Positions 17,125-25,914 of a DNA stretch of 64,000 nucleotides are shown one piece after another. Position numbers and translations under genes: made by a program. Source of the stretch: Nocardia rhamnosiphila NBRC 108938 (GTDB taxonomy: Bacteria; Actinomycetota; Actinomycetes; Mycobacteriales; Mycobacteriaceae); contig NZ_JOAJ01000010.1 in NCBI RefSeq assembly GCF_000720425.1, positions 266,922 through 330,921 on the forward strand. The letters are read 5' to 3'. Every line of letters starts with the position of its first letter. The stretch's first letter is position 1. The notes beneath the pieces were generated by a model, which was not told the DNA's origin, searched no databases, and saw only the letters and a list, made by a program, of their open reading frames with translations.

Positions 17125-18114
17125 CTAGGTGATACCAGGCCCCTCGCTACCTCGGTTTCGGACCGACCGAGGGACCACCCTGTAGACAGCGATCGGAACG
17201 ACGGAGAACCCTGGAGCCTGCGCCATCTGTACCAGCCCGATGGCCGACATACCCTCCAAAAAGTTGTTCACAAATGCTGTTAGTTTCCCCCTATTGATCA
17301 CGTTGTCCGCTTCCGTGAATTCGATAGGAACTGAGCTATCAGGGCCCTGAGCGTGATAGCCGATCGTGCCGACTACGGTCCACTCCTGAAGCCCTAGACC
17401 GTATCGCGCGAATAGCGTTTCGGGCTCGGCATCGAGATGCTGTCGGCCCTCTTGCAAGCGAATTGAAATGGAGGGGCCTTCTACGCCAGCGGGGTTCAGA
17501 AGCATCGACACGCCTTCGGGATAGACCCCTCGCATGATCTTGACCATCCCCCGGACGGTCTGTGTGCTTATTTCCACATTATCGGGTATGTCGGGAATCG
17601 ACTCGTCCAGGTCTTCCGACTTGGTAGTGTTCCGAGGTCGTCCGGCGCCCCTCTTACCGGGAGGACGCACCTGCACCTGCTGGTCAGGGTTCAGCAGATG
17701 CAATCCATTAGCCGCAGTGGCAAATCCGGCCATTGTTCGCGCAAAGTACCGAGGATCCACCAGTCGTCCAGGCGAGCTAATTCGGACGATACTTCCTGGA
17801 GGGTAGTCCTTGCTCACCACTCCTGAGTCGAAGTTTTCCGCCAGGGAGAGAACTGTTGAGATGTCCTCTAAGTAGCCTTCGGCCTCCAAATCGCGCTCCA
17901 TGGCAGGGAATAGAGCGTCGACGATATCCTTACGGTTCATCACATCGGACTCGCGCCCCGCGCCTACGAAGGCGAAGCTGCGTGAACCCAGTTGCCCGGA
18001 AGAGACTTTCTTATTTGATTCCTCCGTGGCTTCGGGGATTCCCTCATAGAGCTGACTTGCTAGCCCCTTGACCTTGTCGAGGTCGACATACAAATACTCG
18101 CGAAGCACATCCAT
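17125..18114 (-). CDS. DUF6414-like protein in AT-richer foreign DNA
   Basis: The product has 329 residues. The N-terminus (LREYLYVDLDKVKGLASQL) has the form remembered for DUF6414, an uncharacterised family. The middle contains a Gly/Arg/Pro-rich linker (VRPPGKRGAGRPRNTTKS). The C-terminal half is beta-rich and ends in EGMSAIGLVQMAQAPGFSVV. No enzyme motif was seen. Base composition is below that of the core genes. It precedes the unknown gene at 15895-16899 on the same strand. Family assignment is by memory of the N-terminal pattern. Confidence 0.65.
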   Translation of the reverse strand: MDVLREYLYVDLDKVKGLASQLYEGIPEATEESNKKVSSGQLGSRSFAFVGAGRESDVMNRKDIVDALFPAMERDLEAEGYLEDISTVLSLAENFDSGVVSKDYPPGSIVRISSPGRLVDPRYFARTMAGFATAANGLHLLNPDQQVQVRPPGKRGAGRPRNTTKSEDLDESIPDIPDNVEISTQTVRGMVKIMRGVYPEGVSMLLNPAGVEGPSISIRLQEGRQHLDAEPETLFARYGLGLQEWTVVGTIGYHAQGPDSSVPIEFTEADNVINRGKLTAFVNNFLEGMSAIGLVQMAQAPGFSVVPIAVYRVVPRSVRNRGSEGPGIT

Positions 18115-18777
18115 GAGTCCGCCTTAGCATCGAGGGTGGGGTGTGTTCACCTCCGTGCAGCTACATCGCCTCACCGAGAAGCTTTGCTACAGCAGTCCTG
18201 TGGTGCTTCGCTACGGGTTCTGTGAGGTGGCCCTGTGGGGTGGTGGTTTGCGCATTGGTGGGGCTGGCTACCCGCCTGCCCGATAAGGCCTGCCCTTCTC
18301 GCGTAGAGGCTCCGGGGTCAAGGGTGGCGAATGACATCAGCGAAGCTGACGCCGTAGGCGGCCTTGAAGCTGGAGGGGCGCGGGAACACAATGCAGGCCA
18401 CCAGTCAGCAGGGCCACGCGGCCGGAGGTCGCGCACATACCGCCTCGAGAACTGGTCGATTCATGTGTTCGGCAACTCGGTGGGACCGGACCACGGCCAG
18501 TCATCCCGGGCGTTGCCGGCCGATTCGTGCTCGGGCTGCGGGAGACCAAGTCGGGTACGGCTCTCGTCGTGCCCACACTTCTCGGTTATCGAAACCAACC
18601 ATGTCGGGTCGGAAGCGGGTGGTGCTGGCGTGCCGCCGACGCGCCGGTGGGGCCGCCCGCGTAGCCAGGTCCCGCCGTAGCGTGGCGGCGGCGCGCAGGC
18701 GCCGCCGCTCTTGATCCTGTATGGCGAAATTCGGCAACCACTCGCGGAACGTGATGTGCCCCGGAAGAATCGAGAGT
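18115..18777. other. About 660 bases without a supported gene
   Basis: Composition returns to high GC. Several overlapping open frames exist on both strands, but none has a binding site or a recognisable product. A minus-strand frame near 18161-18436 contains RRVASPTNAQTTTPQG and could be a decayed gene end. No hairpin, tRNA or repeat was identified. Confidence 0.4.
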
Positions 18778-19422
18778 ATGACTGGTCTCGTGCTGACGCC
18801 TGAACGTCGAACCGCGCTGGCCGCGTTGCTCGACGACGGGCCACGGTTGACGGAGGAGTATCCGAAGGTCGCCGAGTACCTGGATACCGCGCCCATGCTG
18901 TCGGGCACCGGGAACCCGGAAGCTGACGCAGCGTTCGATCTGCGGTTCGTGCACTTCATGACCGGCGGTTCCACGGAGTTCGGCAATCCGTACTGGGAGA
19001 TCGTCGGCCCTGCCGTTGGAAACGATGGCGAGCGCAGGGTGGTCAACGGCGGAAGCGCCAATGGCAGCGTTCGACTGGGGTTTGTGCGGACCATCCTCCA
19101 GGCCGCCTACGCCTACGCGATTCCCTCCCCCGAGACCCTGGACTGGGTGAAGACATTCAGCGAAGGGCGGACAGTGGTGGAACTGGGCGCTGGCCGTGGG
19201 TACTGGGCGCGACTACTGGCAAACCAGGGCGTGACAGTGAAGGCGTTCGATTCCGAGCCACCGGACACCACCGCAAACCCATCTTTCCCGTATACCCCGG
19301 GCCAACCCGCGGTCTGGTTCCCGGTCGGAGGTCTCGACGAGTTCACCGCCGAGCTCGATGAGGACTCGGTGTTGTTCCTGTGCTGGCCGACCACCTCTAT
19401 GGGCAGCCTCCCTATCCGTTGA
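18778..19422 (+). pseudogene. SAM-dependent methyltransferase-like gene, 3' truncated
   Basis: The frame gives 214 residues starting MTGLVLTPERR. Near residue 136 it has a Rossmann motif, VVELGAGRGYWARLLA, then VKAFDSEPPD, which would bind S-adenosylmethionine. The protein stops soon after LFLCWPTTSMG, before the second half of the methyltransferase fold, and the last codons overlap the tail of the Rpn-like remnant on the other strand. The 3' end was most likely lost by recombination at about 19400. Whether the stub is made is unknown. Confidence 0.6.
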
Positions 19423-19804
19423 ACACCTGTTCGAGGGTGTCGGCCGTGACGGAGCAACGGAACCAGGTGCGGATCTGTTCGGGGCTGCCGGCCTCGACCT
19501 TCTCGATCACTGCCCCGGGAAGCGGCCCGAACTTGATATCGAGGAGATCGACCAGGGCCTCGGTTCGGGCGCGGGCCGCACCACGGGCTTCACCGCGGGC
19601 TTCACCTTCGGCGCGGAGCCGTTCGGCGGTTGTCATCAATGCCTCCTCGGCTCGCGGACCCCGGTTGCAGGACCAGTTGGCTCCAGTCGATCGGACGGGT
19701 GATGTTATCCGGTGCGCGGAACGCAATTCGGAAGCGGCATCCGCTGGGCGGCTGAGGACGTGACGGAAGTAGGCGTCGTGCGGGTTCGAGGGATCGGCGG
19801 GCAC
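19412..19804 (-). pseudogene. Rpn-family recombination-promoting nuclease, internally deleted
   Basis: The frame keeps the family's N-terminus (VPADPSNPHDAYFRHVLSRP) and C-terminus (TTAERLRAEGEARGEARG, then DLLDIKFGPL) but only about 130 residues in all, against roughly 280-300 for complete members. The PD-(D/E)XK nuclease core between them is missing. The junction is near ASELRSAHRITSPVR. Rpn proteins are transposase-related nucleases that spread as accessory genes, so this marks past mobile activity. Confidence 0.7.
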
Positions 19805-19859
19805 GGCCGCGAAACTACCGGAAGGGCCGACACCTGGGATGTGCGGCAACGGCGAAAAC

Positions 19860-19895
19860 GAAGGCGCCCCGGACCTTTCGGTCCGGGGCGCCTTC
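19860..19895. terminator. Terminator of the DUF3068 gene
   Basis: A perfect 16-base inverted repeat GAAGGCGCCCCGGACC, TTTC loop, exact complement, lying 15 bases beyond the DUF3068 stop. It can also stop transcription coming from the island. Confidence 0.85.
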
Positions 19896-19910
19896 GCTGT
19901 GCTCGTACGC

Positions 19911-21086
19911 TCAGAGGTTCTTCGGGAGCTTGATGGTCTCCGTCGGAGCGTCCGCGTTACCCGTGCGGGGCAGCGTGGTGGTCGGGGCGTCGGCCGATGC
20001 GGCGGACGACGAGCCACCGGTGGGGCGCCGGGCCGGGCCGGTGGGACGGGCCGGCTGTCCGCCGCGACCGCCGGTCAGGCCGAGCGCGATTCCGGCGATC
20101 AGCGCGAGGACGCCGAGGATGCCGAAGACGATCGGCAGGACCCGGCCGAACAGCGACAGCTTGTCGATATTGTCCTTGGCCACGGCGAGCTGGGATTCCA
20201 CGGTGTCGGTATCGAAGACCATATTGGCCTTGAGCGCGGGGACCTCCACCTTGTCGGCGGTGCGGCTGTAGAAGATGTTGAGCTGTTCGCCGCCCTTGAC
20301 GATGGTGCCGGTCTCCGGCTCGACCCAGACGTCGCGGGTGTTGCCGTAGAAGCGGTACATGGTGACCGGTTCCTCGCCGCCCTCGACGCCCCACTTGGCG
20401 GCGGGCAGTTCCAGTTTGTTGGTCGGCGCCTTGGAGACGTCGGCCAGCTTGGTCACCGGGACCTGCTGCCGGAAGTGGTAGACCTTGGTGCCGTTGATCT
20501 CGGTCTCTTCCTGGAACACCATGTCGGTGGTGGTCCGGGCGAGCACGTCGAAGTACGGGTAGGTCTTCTGCTCGGTGCCGATCGGGAACCGGTACTGCAG
20601 GCCCGTGTGCTGCACCGGGTCCGCGAGCGCCTCGCCCTTGGAGTTCGTGGTGATCGCGATCGACCCGTTGGGGTCGGCGGCCACCGGCTCACCGGTCACG
20701 CGGTCGATGGTGACCCGGTCGACGTAGGCGGTCAGCACGCCGGTGTCGCCGGATTTGTCGATCCGGCGCAGGGTGTTACCGGCCTGGATGGTCATCTCGT
20801 CGGCATCGGAGGGATCCTCGACGGTGAGGAACCGCTGGGAGACCAGCGGTACGTTCTTGTTGACCTCGGCCGAGCGCCCCTCGGCCGTCAGCGACGAGGA
20901 ATCCAGGACCAGGCTCTCCTGGTCCTTCTGATTGACCGCGACGGTGGTGATCTCGAGGTCGAGAGGAGTCTTGGCCATCTTGCTGACGGTGTAGGTGGGG
21001 ATCATCAGCGCGGCGACGATAAGCAGCGCGCCGAGACCCACGAGCACGCAGGCAACCGTCCTTCTGGTTCCGGCACTCAGTGCCAT
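19911..21086 (-). CDS. DUF3068 (PorA-family-like) membrane protein
   Basis: A 391-residue envelope protein. A hydrophobic segment at residues 12-32 (VACVLVGLGALLIVAALMI) starts a long extracytoplasmic beta-rich domain (QKDQESLVLDSSSLTAEG and so on). A second membrane span near residue 320-345 (FGRVLPIVFGILGVLALIAG) is followed by a short Pro/Thr-rich tail. This two-anchor layout is that of DUF3068, remembered as Rv0227c in M. tuberculosis. The ATG at 21086 has GAGGAGAG six bases upstream. It is divergent from the acyltransferase gene at 21289, as the counterparts are in mycobacteria. Molecular function is unknown. Confidence 0.85.
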   Translation of the reverse strand: MALSAGTRRTVACVLVGLGALLIVAALMIPTYTVSKMAKTPLDLEITTVAVNQKDQESLVLDSSSLTAEGRSAEVNKNVPLVSQRFLTVEDPSDADEMTIQAGNTLRRIDKSGDTGVLTAYVDRVTIDRVTGEPVAADPNGSIAITTNSKGEALADPVQHTGLQYRFPIGTEQKTYPYFDVLARTTTDMVFQEETEINGTKVYHFRQQVPVTKLADVSKAPTNKLELPAAKWGVEGGEEPVTMYRFYGNTRDVWVEPETGTIVKGGEQLNIFYSRTADKVEVPALKANMVFDTDTVESQLAVAKDNIDKLSLFGRVLPIVFGILGVLALIAGIALGLTGGRGGQPARPTGPARRPTGGSSSAASADAPTTTLPRTGNADAPTETIKLPKNL

Positions 21087-21288
21087 GCAAACTCTCCTCG
21101 TCGTAGAACACAGGTCGTTCCGCGGGTACAGCGGGGCGCCGCGGCACTCGTGAGCCCTGACACTAACAGCCTGGAGGTTACCCAGGGGTTGGCGAGGCCG
21201 GAATCCGACCGAAAACGGGGGGAGTCTAACCCGCATTGTGAAATACCGGCTTCCTACGAACACAGAAGGCCCGGCAGACTGGTACCCG

Positions 21289-22524
21289 ATGACGACCACC
21301 CCGACCACCGATACCGGCCCCTGGCGCCTCGCCGACCAGGCGGAACGCCGGGCCGCACCCGGTCCCGGCCCGGCTCCCGCGGGCACGTCGCCGGTACCCG
21401 TCGGGCGTCAGCGGGGCTTTCTTCCCGCGCTCGAGGGGATGCGGGGCCTGGCCGCCCTCGGTGTACTGCTCACCCATGTCGCCTTCCAGACGGGTGCCAC
21501 CGGTATTCCCGCGCTCGGCCGCCTGCTGGAACGCTTCGATATGGCGGTCGCGGTGTTCTTCGCGCTGTCCGGTTTCCTGCTGTGGCGCCCGCACGCGCTC
21601 GCCGCCCGCGGCCTCGGCGACGCCCCCGGTCTCGGCTACTACCTGCGTCACCGGGTGGCCCGGATCGTTCCCGCCTACTGGGTCGTGGTGTGCGCTGTGC
21701 TGATCCTGGTCCCGGCCGCCGCCGGTACCGCCGGGCTGCAGGTGTGGATCTCCAACCTGCTGCTCCTCCAGGTTTTCGTACCGCTCACGCTGACCGACGG
21801 GCTCACCCAGATGTGGAGTCTGTCGGTCGAGGTGGCCTTTTATATCTCGCTGCCGCTGCTGGCCTGGCTGCTGCACGGATTGCGGGGCCGCGCGGCCGCG
21901 GCACGGGTACCGGCCGTCCTGACGCTCGGGCTGGTCTTCCTCGGCTGGAACTTCCTCCCGGTACCGACCCCGGATGCCATCCACGCCGACAACTGGTTGC
22001 CCGCCTATATCCCCTGGTTCGCGGGCGGCATGCTGCTCGCCGAGCTGGCCTGCGACGACCGGCGGCGAGCACGCCTGCGGCTGCTGGGCAACCAGCGGTT
22101 GATGTGGGCGATCGCCGCCGCCGCGTTCGTGGCATCGGCGACCCGCCTGGGCGGAGTCGCGGGGCTGACCCGGGCCGAACCCTGGCAGTACGCCGCGAAG
22201 ATGGGCCTCGGCGCGGTGATCGGGTTCGCCCTGCTGGCGCCGCTGGTGCTGGGACCGCCCGATAAACCGCATCGCTGGCTGACCGCGGCGCCGGTCGCGA
22301 TGGCGGGCCGCTGGTCCTACGGGATCTTCATCTGGCACCTCGCCGTGCTGTCGGTGATCTTCCCGGTATTCGGCATCCTGCCGTTCAACGGCAATTTCGG
22401 GGTGGTGCTGGTACTGACGGTGGCGTTCACCCTGCCGATCGCCGCGGCGAGTCACGCCCTGGTGGAGGAGCCGTGCCGGCAGTGGGCGCGGCGGCGGGAC
22501 CGGCCGCGCGCCGCGAAAGCCTGA
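21289..22524 (+). CDS. Membrane acyltransferase, acyltransferase_3 (OafA/YrhL) family
   Basis: A 411-residue integral membrane protein with about ten spans. The catalytic-type motif RGLAALGVLLTHVAF (His after the first span), the ALSGFLLWRPHAL loop and GYYLRHRVARIVPAYW are those of acyltransferase_3. Such enzymes move acetyl or other acyl groups onto envelope sugars. An upstream in-frame GTG exists at 21238, but the ATG fits better. It is convergent with the DUF5685 gene, only nine bases apart. The substrate cannot be told. Confidence 0.88.
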   Translation: MTTTPTTDTGPWRLADQAERRAAPGPGPAPAGTSPVPVGRQRGFLPALEGMRGLAALGVLLTHVAFQTGATGIPALGRLLERFDMAVAVFFALSGFLLWRPHALAARGLGDAPGLGYYLRHRVARIVPAYWVVVCAVLILVPAAAGTAGLQVWISNLLLLQVFVPLTLTDGLTQMWSLSVEVAFYISLPLLAWLLHGLRGRAAAARVPAVLTLGLVFLGWNFLPVPTPDAIHADNWLPAYIPWFAGGMLLAELACDDRRRARLRLLGNQRLMWAIAAAAFVASATRLGGVAGLTRAEPWQYAAKMGLGAVIGFALLAPLVLGPPDKPHRWLTAAPVAMAGRWSYGIFIWHLAVLSVIFPVFGILPFNGNFGVVLVLTVAFTLPIAAASHALVEEPCRQWARRRDRPRAAKA

Positions 22525-22533
22525 TCCGCCGGC

Positions 22534-23730
22534 TCAGCAGTCGCAACCGCAGCCGTCACAGCAGCAACCGTCACCGCAGCAGCCGCCGCAGTCACTGCAG
22601 CAGCCGCCGCACTCGCAGCAATTACCGCAACCGTCGCAGGTACACCCCCGCCCGGCCCAGGACTCCTTCTGTTCGCCGCTGCACGGCCGGGTGTGCTCGG
22701 CACAGCAGGCATATCCGGTGCAGTACTGGGTGCAGATCAGCTGGATCGACTCGGCGACCCCCGGCCGCCGCGGGCCCGCGGGCGCCTGCGGGTCGATGAG
22801 GCGGATACCGGCCGGGTTCTTCCGGGTGGCATCGGTGGGCGGCGGCGCGACGGCGTGGCCGAGCCGGCGCAGGGCGGTGGTGAGCGGATCGAGTAGCGCC
22901 CAGCGCAGCGTCGGCAGACCGCTCAGGTCGGCGGTCCCCAGCGACGACCGCAGCGAACGATGGGATTCCCGGACGAGCGCGTAGGCCTCGGCCCGCGTGG
23001 TGCCGGTGGCGGTGAGCGGGTTGAAACGATCCGCGGCGGCGTCGGCGTGATAGTCGGTGAGCGCGTCGGCCAGATGCGCGATCCGGCCGAACTCGTCTCC
23101 CGCGGTGCGCAACGCCGCCACATTCTCCGGGCGATCGGCCAGTACCGCGGTATGGGCGAAGAACTCCGCGGCGCAGCGACGGCTGGCGCGGGTCAGTTCG
23201 TCGAGGGCGGCCGCACCCGCCGCACCCGCCGGACCGGCCCCGGCGGCGACCCGGCGTTCGGCGCCCGCCTGGGCCTCGATGGCCGCCACCAGCGGAGCGA
23301 TATCCAAACCGATGGCCGCGGCCCGGGCGTGCGCGCCCGCCGACCAGCCGCTCGCGATCCGCCGCATGGGACGGTGCAGCCGGGGGCGGGTGTCGCCGTC
23401 GTCGATATGGTCGGCGACCTTGGCGGAACCGAGCAGCAGGGATGCCGCGGCGGCGAGCTGGACCGGCGCCGAGGCGCCGACGGGAACCCGTGCGGTGCGC
23501 ATTCCGCGCAACGGGCACGGTCCCGCGGTGCGGCGCGCGGCGGGTGCCACGGCCTGGGCCTCGGTCAGCACCGCGAGCACCACCGCGTCGGTATTGGTCG
23601 CACTCCGGGCCAGCTGTCCGTGCCCGTCGCGTAGCCCCAGGCACAGGCCGCACATATGGGCCTGCCAGAGCTGTGGGTCCACCCCGTATTTCGCGGCGCC
23701 GTGCCGGCACGGCCGCAACATTCCGAACAC
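22534..23730 (-). CDS. DUF5685 protein with extremely Cys-rich C-terminus
   Basis: A 398-residue soluble, helical protein. The N-terminus has CRHGAAKYGVDPQLWQAHMC and CGLCLGLRDG, and the middle has KVADHIDDGDTRPRLHRPM, all matching DUF5685. Near residue 340 a first Cys cluster appears (CTQYCTGYACCAEH). The last 36 residues contain 17 cysteines in repeated CxxCC-type units, ending CDGCGCDC. This suggests metal or iron-sulphur binding. The GTG at 23730 follows GGAGGG. Function unknown; the Cys tail is much denser than expected by chance. Confidence 0.8.
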   Translation of the reverse strand: MFGMLRPCRHGAAKYGVDPQLWQAHMCGLCLGLRDGHGQLARSATNTDAVVLAVLTEAQAVAPAARRTAGPCPLRGMRTARVPVGASAPVQLAAAASLLLGSAKVADHIDDGDTRPRLHRPMRRIASGWSAGAHARAAAIGLDIAPLVAAIEAQAGAERRVAAGAGPAGAAGAAALDELTRASRRCAAEFFAHTAVLADRPENVAALRTAGDEFGRIAHLADALTDYHADAAADRFNPLTATGTTRAEAYALVRESHRSLRSSLGTADLSGLPTLRWALLDPLTTALRRLGHAVAPPPTDATRKNPAGIRLIDPQAPAGPRRPGVAESIQLICTQYCTGYACCAEHTRPCSGEQKESWAGRGCTCDGCGNCCECGGCCSDCGGCCGDGCCCDGCGCDC

Positions 23731-23841
23731 TGTGCCCTCCCGGCCGGATGCGTCCTCCGCGACATCCGTTGCGCGCATCGAAAATACGGAGCGCGCGGGC
23801 CCCGCGCAACCGGGAAAGCGCCACTGAGCGGGCGATACGAA

Positions 23842-24474
23842 CTATTCGGGCATCTCGCCCGTCTCCGCGGCGTCCGCCGCGCCGGGTTTGCGGCCGGCCA
23901 AACCACGCCAGGCCAGCGCGTCGAGCAGATCCACGGCCTCGGCCACATCGATGCGGCCGGCGGCGACGGAATCGGCGATGGCCTCCCCCGCACCGATCAC
24001 CGCGACGGCGACGATATCGAAGTTGGTCCCGGGCTCGGCGTGCTTGGCGCTGGACTCCAGCAGCTTGGCGGTCAGCTCGATGACCCGCTCCCGGGCGTTC
24101 TCGATCTCCGAGGCGAAGGCCTGCTGCCCGAGCGCCTGGCGATAGAGGACCTGCCAGGAGTTGCGGTGGGCATCGACGAAACCGAGGAAACCCTCGAGCG
24201 CGGTGCGCAATTGCTCGTGTGGGCTGAGCAGCGGGTTGCCGGCGGGTGCGACCGATTCGAGGAAGCGCAGGCCCTCCCGCTGGATACAGGCGCGGAACAG
24301 TTCGTCCTTGGAGCCGTAGTAGAGGTACAGCATCGGCTTGGAGATCTCGGCTTCGGCGGCGATGGCGTCCATGGAGGTTTCGTGGAAGCCCTTGCGCGAG
24401 AAGACCTCGACCGCGGCATCGAGCATCTGCTGCTCGCGCACCGCTCTCGGAAGCCTTTTCGTACCGCCCGCCAT
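23842..24474 (-). CDS. TetR-family regulator, probable regulator of fadA2/fabG4-htdX and itself
   Basis: A 210-residue repressor. The N-terminal HTH lies near residues 15-55 (AVEVFSRKGFHETSMDAIAA, then EISKPMLYLYYGSKDEL). The rest is the helical ligand-binding domain (FLGFVDAHRNSWQVLYRQAL). A 20-bp site at 24502-24521 upstream of its start matches the palindrome of the fadA2/fabG4 region in 16 of 20 positions, so autoregulation and control of that locus are likely. The natural ligand may be an acyl-CoA. Its position next to lpqI matches what is remembered for Rv0238. Confidence 0.87.
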   Translation of the reverse strand: MAGGTKRLPRAVREQQMLDAAVEVFSRKGFHETSMDAIAAEAEISKPMLYLYYGSKDELFRACIQREGLRFLESVAPAGNPLLSPHEQLRTALEGFLGFVDAHRNSWQVLYRQALGQQAFASEIENARERVIELTAKLLESSAKHAEPGTNFDIVAVAVIGAGEAIADSVAAGRIDVAEAVDLLDALAWRGLAGRKPGAADAAETGEMPE

Positions 24475-24501
24475 CACGTCTCCTACCGCAGTGAGCCCAT
24501 T

Positions 24502-24521
24502 ATATTACTCCAAAGTAAGTT
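24502..24521. promoter_or_regulatory. TetR operator upstream of its own gene
   Basis: ATATTACTCCAAAGTAAGTT matches 16 of 20 positions of the perfect palindrome at 7514-7533. One half (AGTAAGTT) is identical. It lies 28-47 bases before the TetR start, where an autoregulatory operator is expected. Confidence 0.78.
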
Positions 24522-24634
24522 CCCCAGGATCGGAACCACCGGCCGCGATACCCGCGCGCCGGTGTTCTTCCGGTAGGCGGCCGGAAACCCCGGCCCGTCA
24601 TTCCGGGGCCGGACCCGTGGCCCGGCCCGGACCG

Positions 24635-25810
24635 TCAGCAGGTGCGGGGGACCCGCTTGTAGTCGGCCATCCGCAGCACCGAGGCGTCCACCCGCTCCAT
24701 CGGCAACCGGCCGGCCGCCACCGCCTGCTCCAGCTGATCGAGCACCTGGCCCACGGCATCGGTACTGATCCAGAGCGCATTGTCCACGCCCGCCACGAGC
24801 GCGGCCTCCACCGCCTGCTCGATGGACAGCCGTTCGGTGATCGCGGCCATACCGCTGAGATCGTCGGTGAAGATCACGCCGTCGAAGGGCGCCGCCCCGT
24901 ACCCGGAACCCTCGCGCAGCAGCGTCATCACCTCCGGGCTGATACTGGCCGGGACGCCCGGGGTGGTCAGCCCGGGAACGTCGAGATGGCCGACCATCAC
25001 CGCCGAACCCGTATCGATCAGCTCACGGAACGGCACCAGGTCGCGGGTGCTCAGTTCCGACAGCGGCGGCACCTGCACGGCGCCGAGATGGGAATCGCCG
25101 GTACTCGAACCGTGGCCCGGGAAATGCTTGAGCACCGTCCCGAGACCGACCTCGTGCATGGCCCGGATATAGGCGTCGGCGTATTCGGTGACCACGGCCG
25201 GGTCGTCGGAGAACGAGCGGTCACCGATCACCGAATCGTCGGGCTGGGAACTCACATCGATATCGGGGGCGAAATCCACCGTGATCCCCAGGTCCTGCAT
25301 GGCCCGCGCACGGTCCAGGGTCGCGGTGTAGAACTCGTCGGGCGTCATGGTCTGGGCGGTGACCCGGGCCGAGGGCGCGGTGCCGATGAGGTCCTCGAGG
25401 CGCGACACCCGGCCGCCCTCCTCGTCGGTGGTCACCATGAGCGGCACTTTCGCCGCGGCCGCCACCTGCGCGAGCCCGCCGTCGGTGAGCATCGACAGAT
25501 CGGTCCAGCTGCCGACGAAGATTCCGCCGACCTGATGGTCGCGCACCACGGCGAGCGCGTCGTCGGTACCGGTCACCCCGACGGTGAGCAGCTGCGCGAG
25601 CTTCTCCCGGGTGCTGAACTGCGCCAGGTACCGGGCGGAGCAGTCGCCGGTAGTGGTCGGGCCGGCCACGTCACCCGTCGCGCCCGCGGGGCTCGTACCG
25701 GCGCCCGGGGTCGCGGTGGTGCCGGGACCGGAGCCGCCGTTCTCGGAGCCGGAACAGCCGGTGAGGAGCGCGGCGAGCACCGCGAGCAGGACCAACGGTA
25801 TCTTCCGCAT
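24635..25810 (-). CDS. lpqI: LpqI-like lipoprotein, glycoside hydrolase family 3 (NagZ type)
   Basis: A 391-residue exported lipoprotein. The signal peptide ends in the lipobox LLTGC (Cys18), followed by a Gly/Thr/Pro-rich linker. The GH3 core has TDEEGGRVSRL, the NagZ-type KHFPGHGSSTGDSH loop with the His general acid, and the nucleophile region VIFTDDLSGM. Family members remove N-acetylglucosamine from peptidoglycan fragments during wall recycling. It is transcribed in the same direction as the TetR gene 160 bases downstream. The ATG at 25810 places the signal peptide correctly. Confidence 0.9.
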   Translation of the reverse strand: MRKIPLVLLAVLAALLTGCSGSENGGSGPGTTATPGAGTSPAGATGDVAGPTTTGDCSARYLAQFSTREKLAQLLTVGVTGTDDALAVVRDHQVGGIFVGSWTDLSMLTDGGLAQVAAAAKVPLMVTTDEEGGRVSRLEDLIGTAPSARVTAQTMTPDEFYTATLDRARAMQDLGITVDFAPDIDVSSQPDDSVIGDRSFSDDPAVVTEYADAYIRAMHEVGLGTVLKHFPGHGSSTGDSHLGAVQVPPLSELSTRDLVPFRELIDTGSAVMVGHLDVPGLTTPGVPASISPEVMTLLREGSGYGAAPFDGVIFTDDLSGMAAITERLSIEQAVEAALVAGVDNALWISTDAVGQVLDQLEQAVAAGRLPMERVDASVLRMADYKRVPRTC

Positions 25811-25914
25811 CGTTCGACGGTAGCCCGCGCGGCGCGACCGCGACACTTCGGATCGGCTTCCGGACAGAGGTAATCTGGTAACACCGGTCAGGAGTACGTC
25901 ACGGAGGAGCAGTG

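Larger units (their letters stand above)
9857..19804. other. Accessory island inserted after htdX
   Basis: Between the conserved fadA2/fabG4/htdX locus and the conserved DUF3068 gene lie about 10 kb of accessory DNA. It shows loose spacing, a toxin-antitoxin-like pair, small unknown genes, a strongly AT-rich block (about 15.7-18.1 kb), a truncated methyltransferase and an internally deleted nuclease gene. A second copy of the htdX 3' end marks the left edge. The right edge is inferred from the deleted Rpn gene, next to the DUF3068 terminator. No intact integrase or transposase was found, so the element type is unknown. Confidence 0.6.

Noticed and set aside
18141..18680. A 179-codon plus-strand frame in the gap after the DUF6414-like gene
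   Set aside because: No ribosome binding site, no domain, and composition consistent with random GC-rich sequence.
24587..24612. A CCCCGG/CCGGGG hairpin beyond the lpqI stop as a terminator
   Set aside because: The stem is only six bases with a nine-base loop, common by chance at this GC content.
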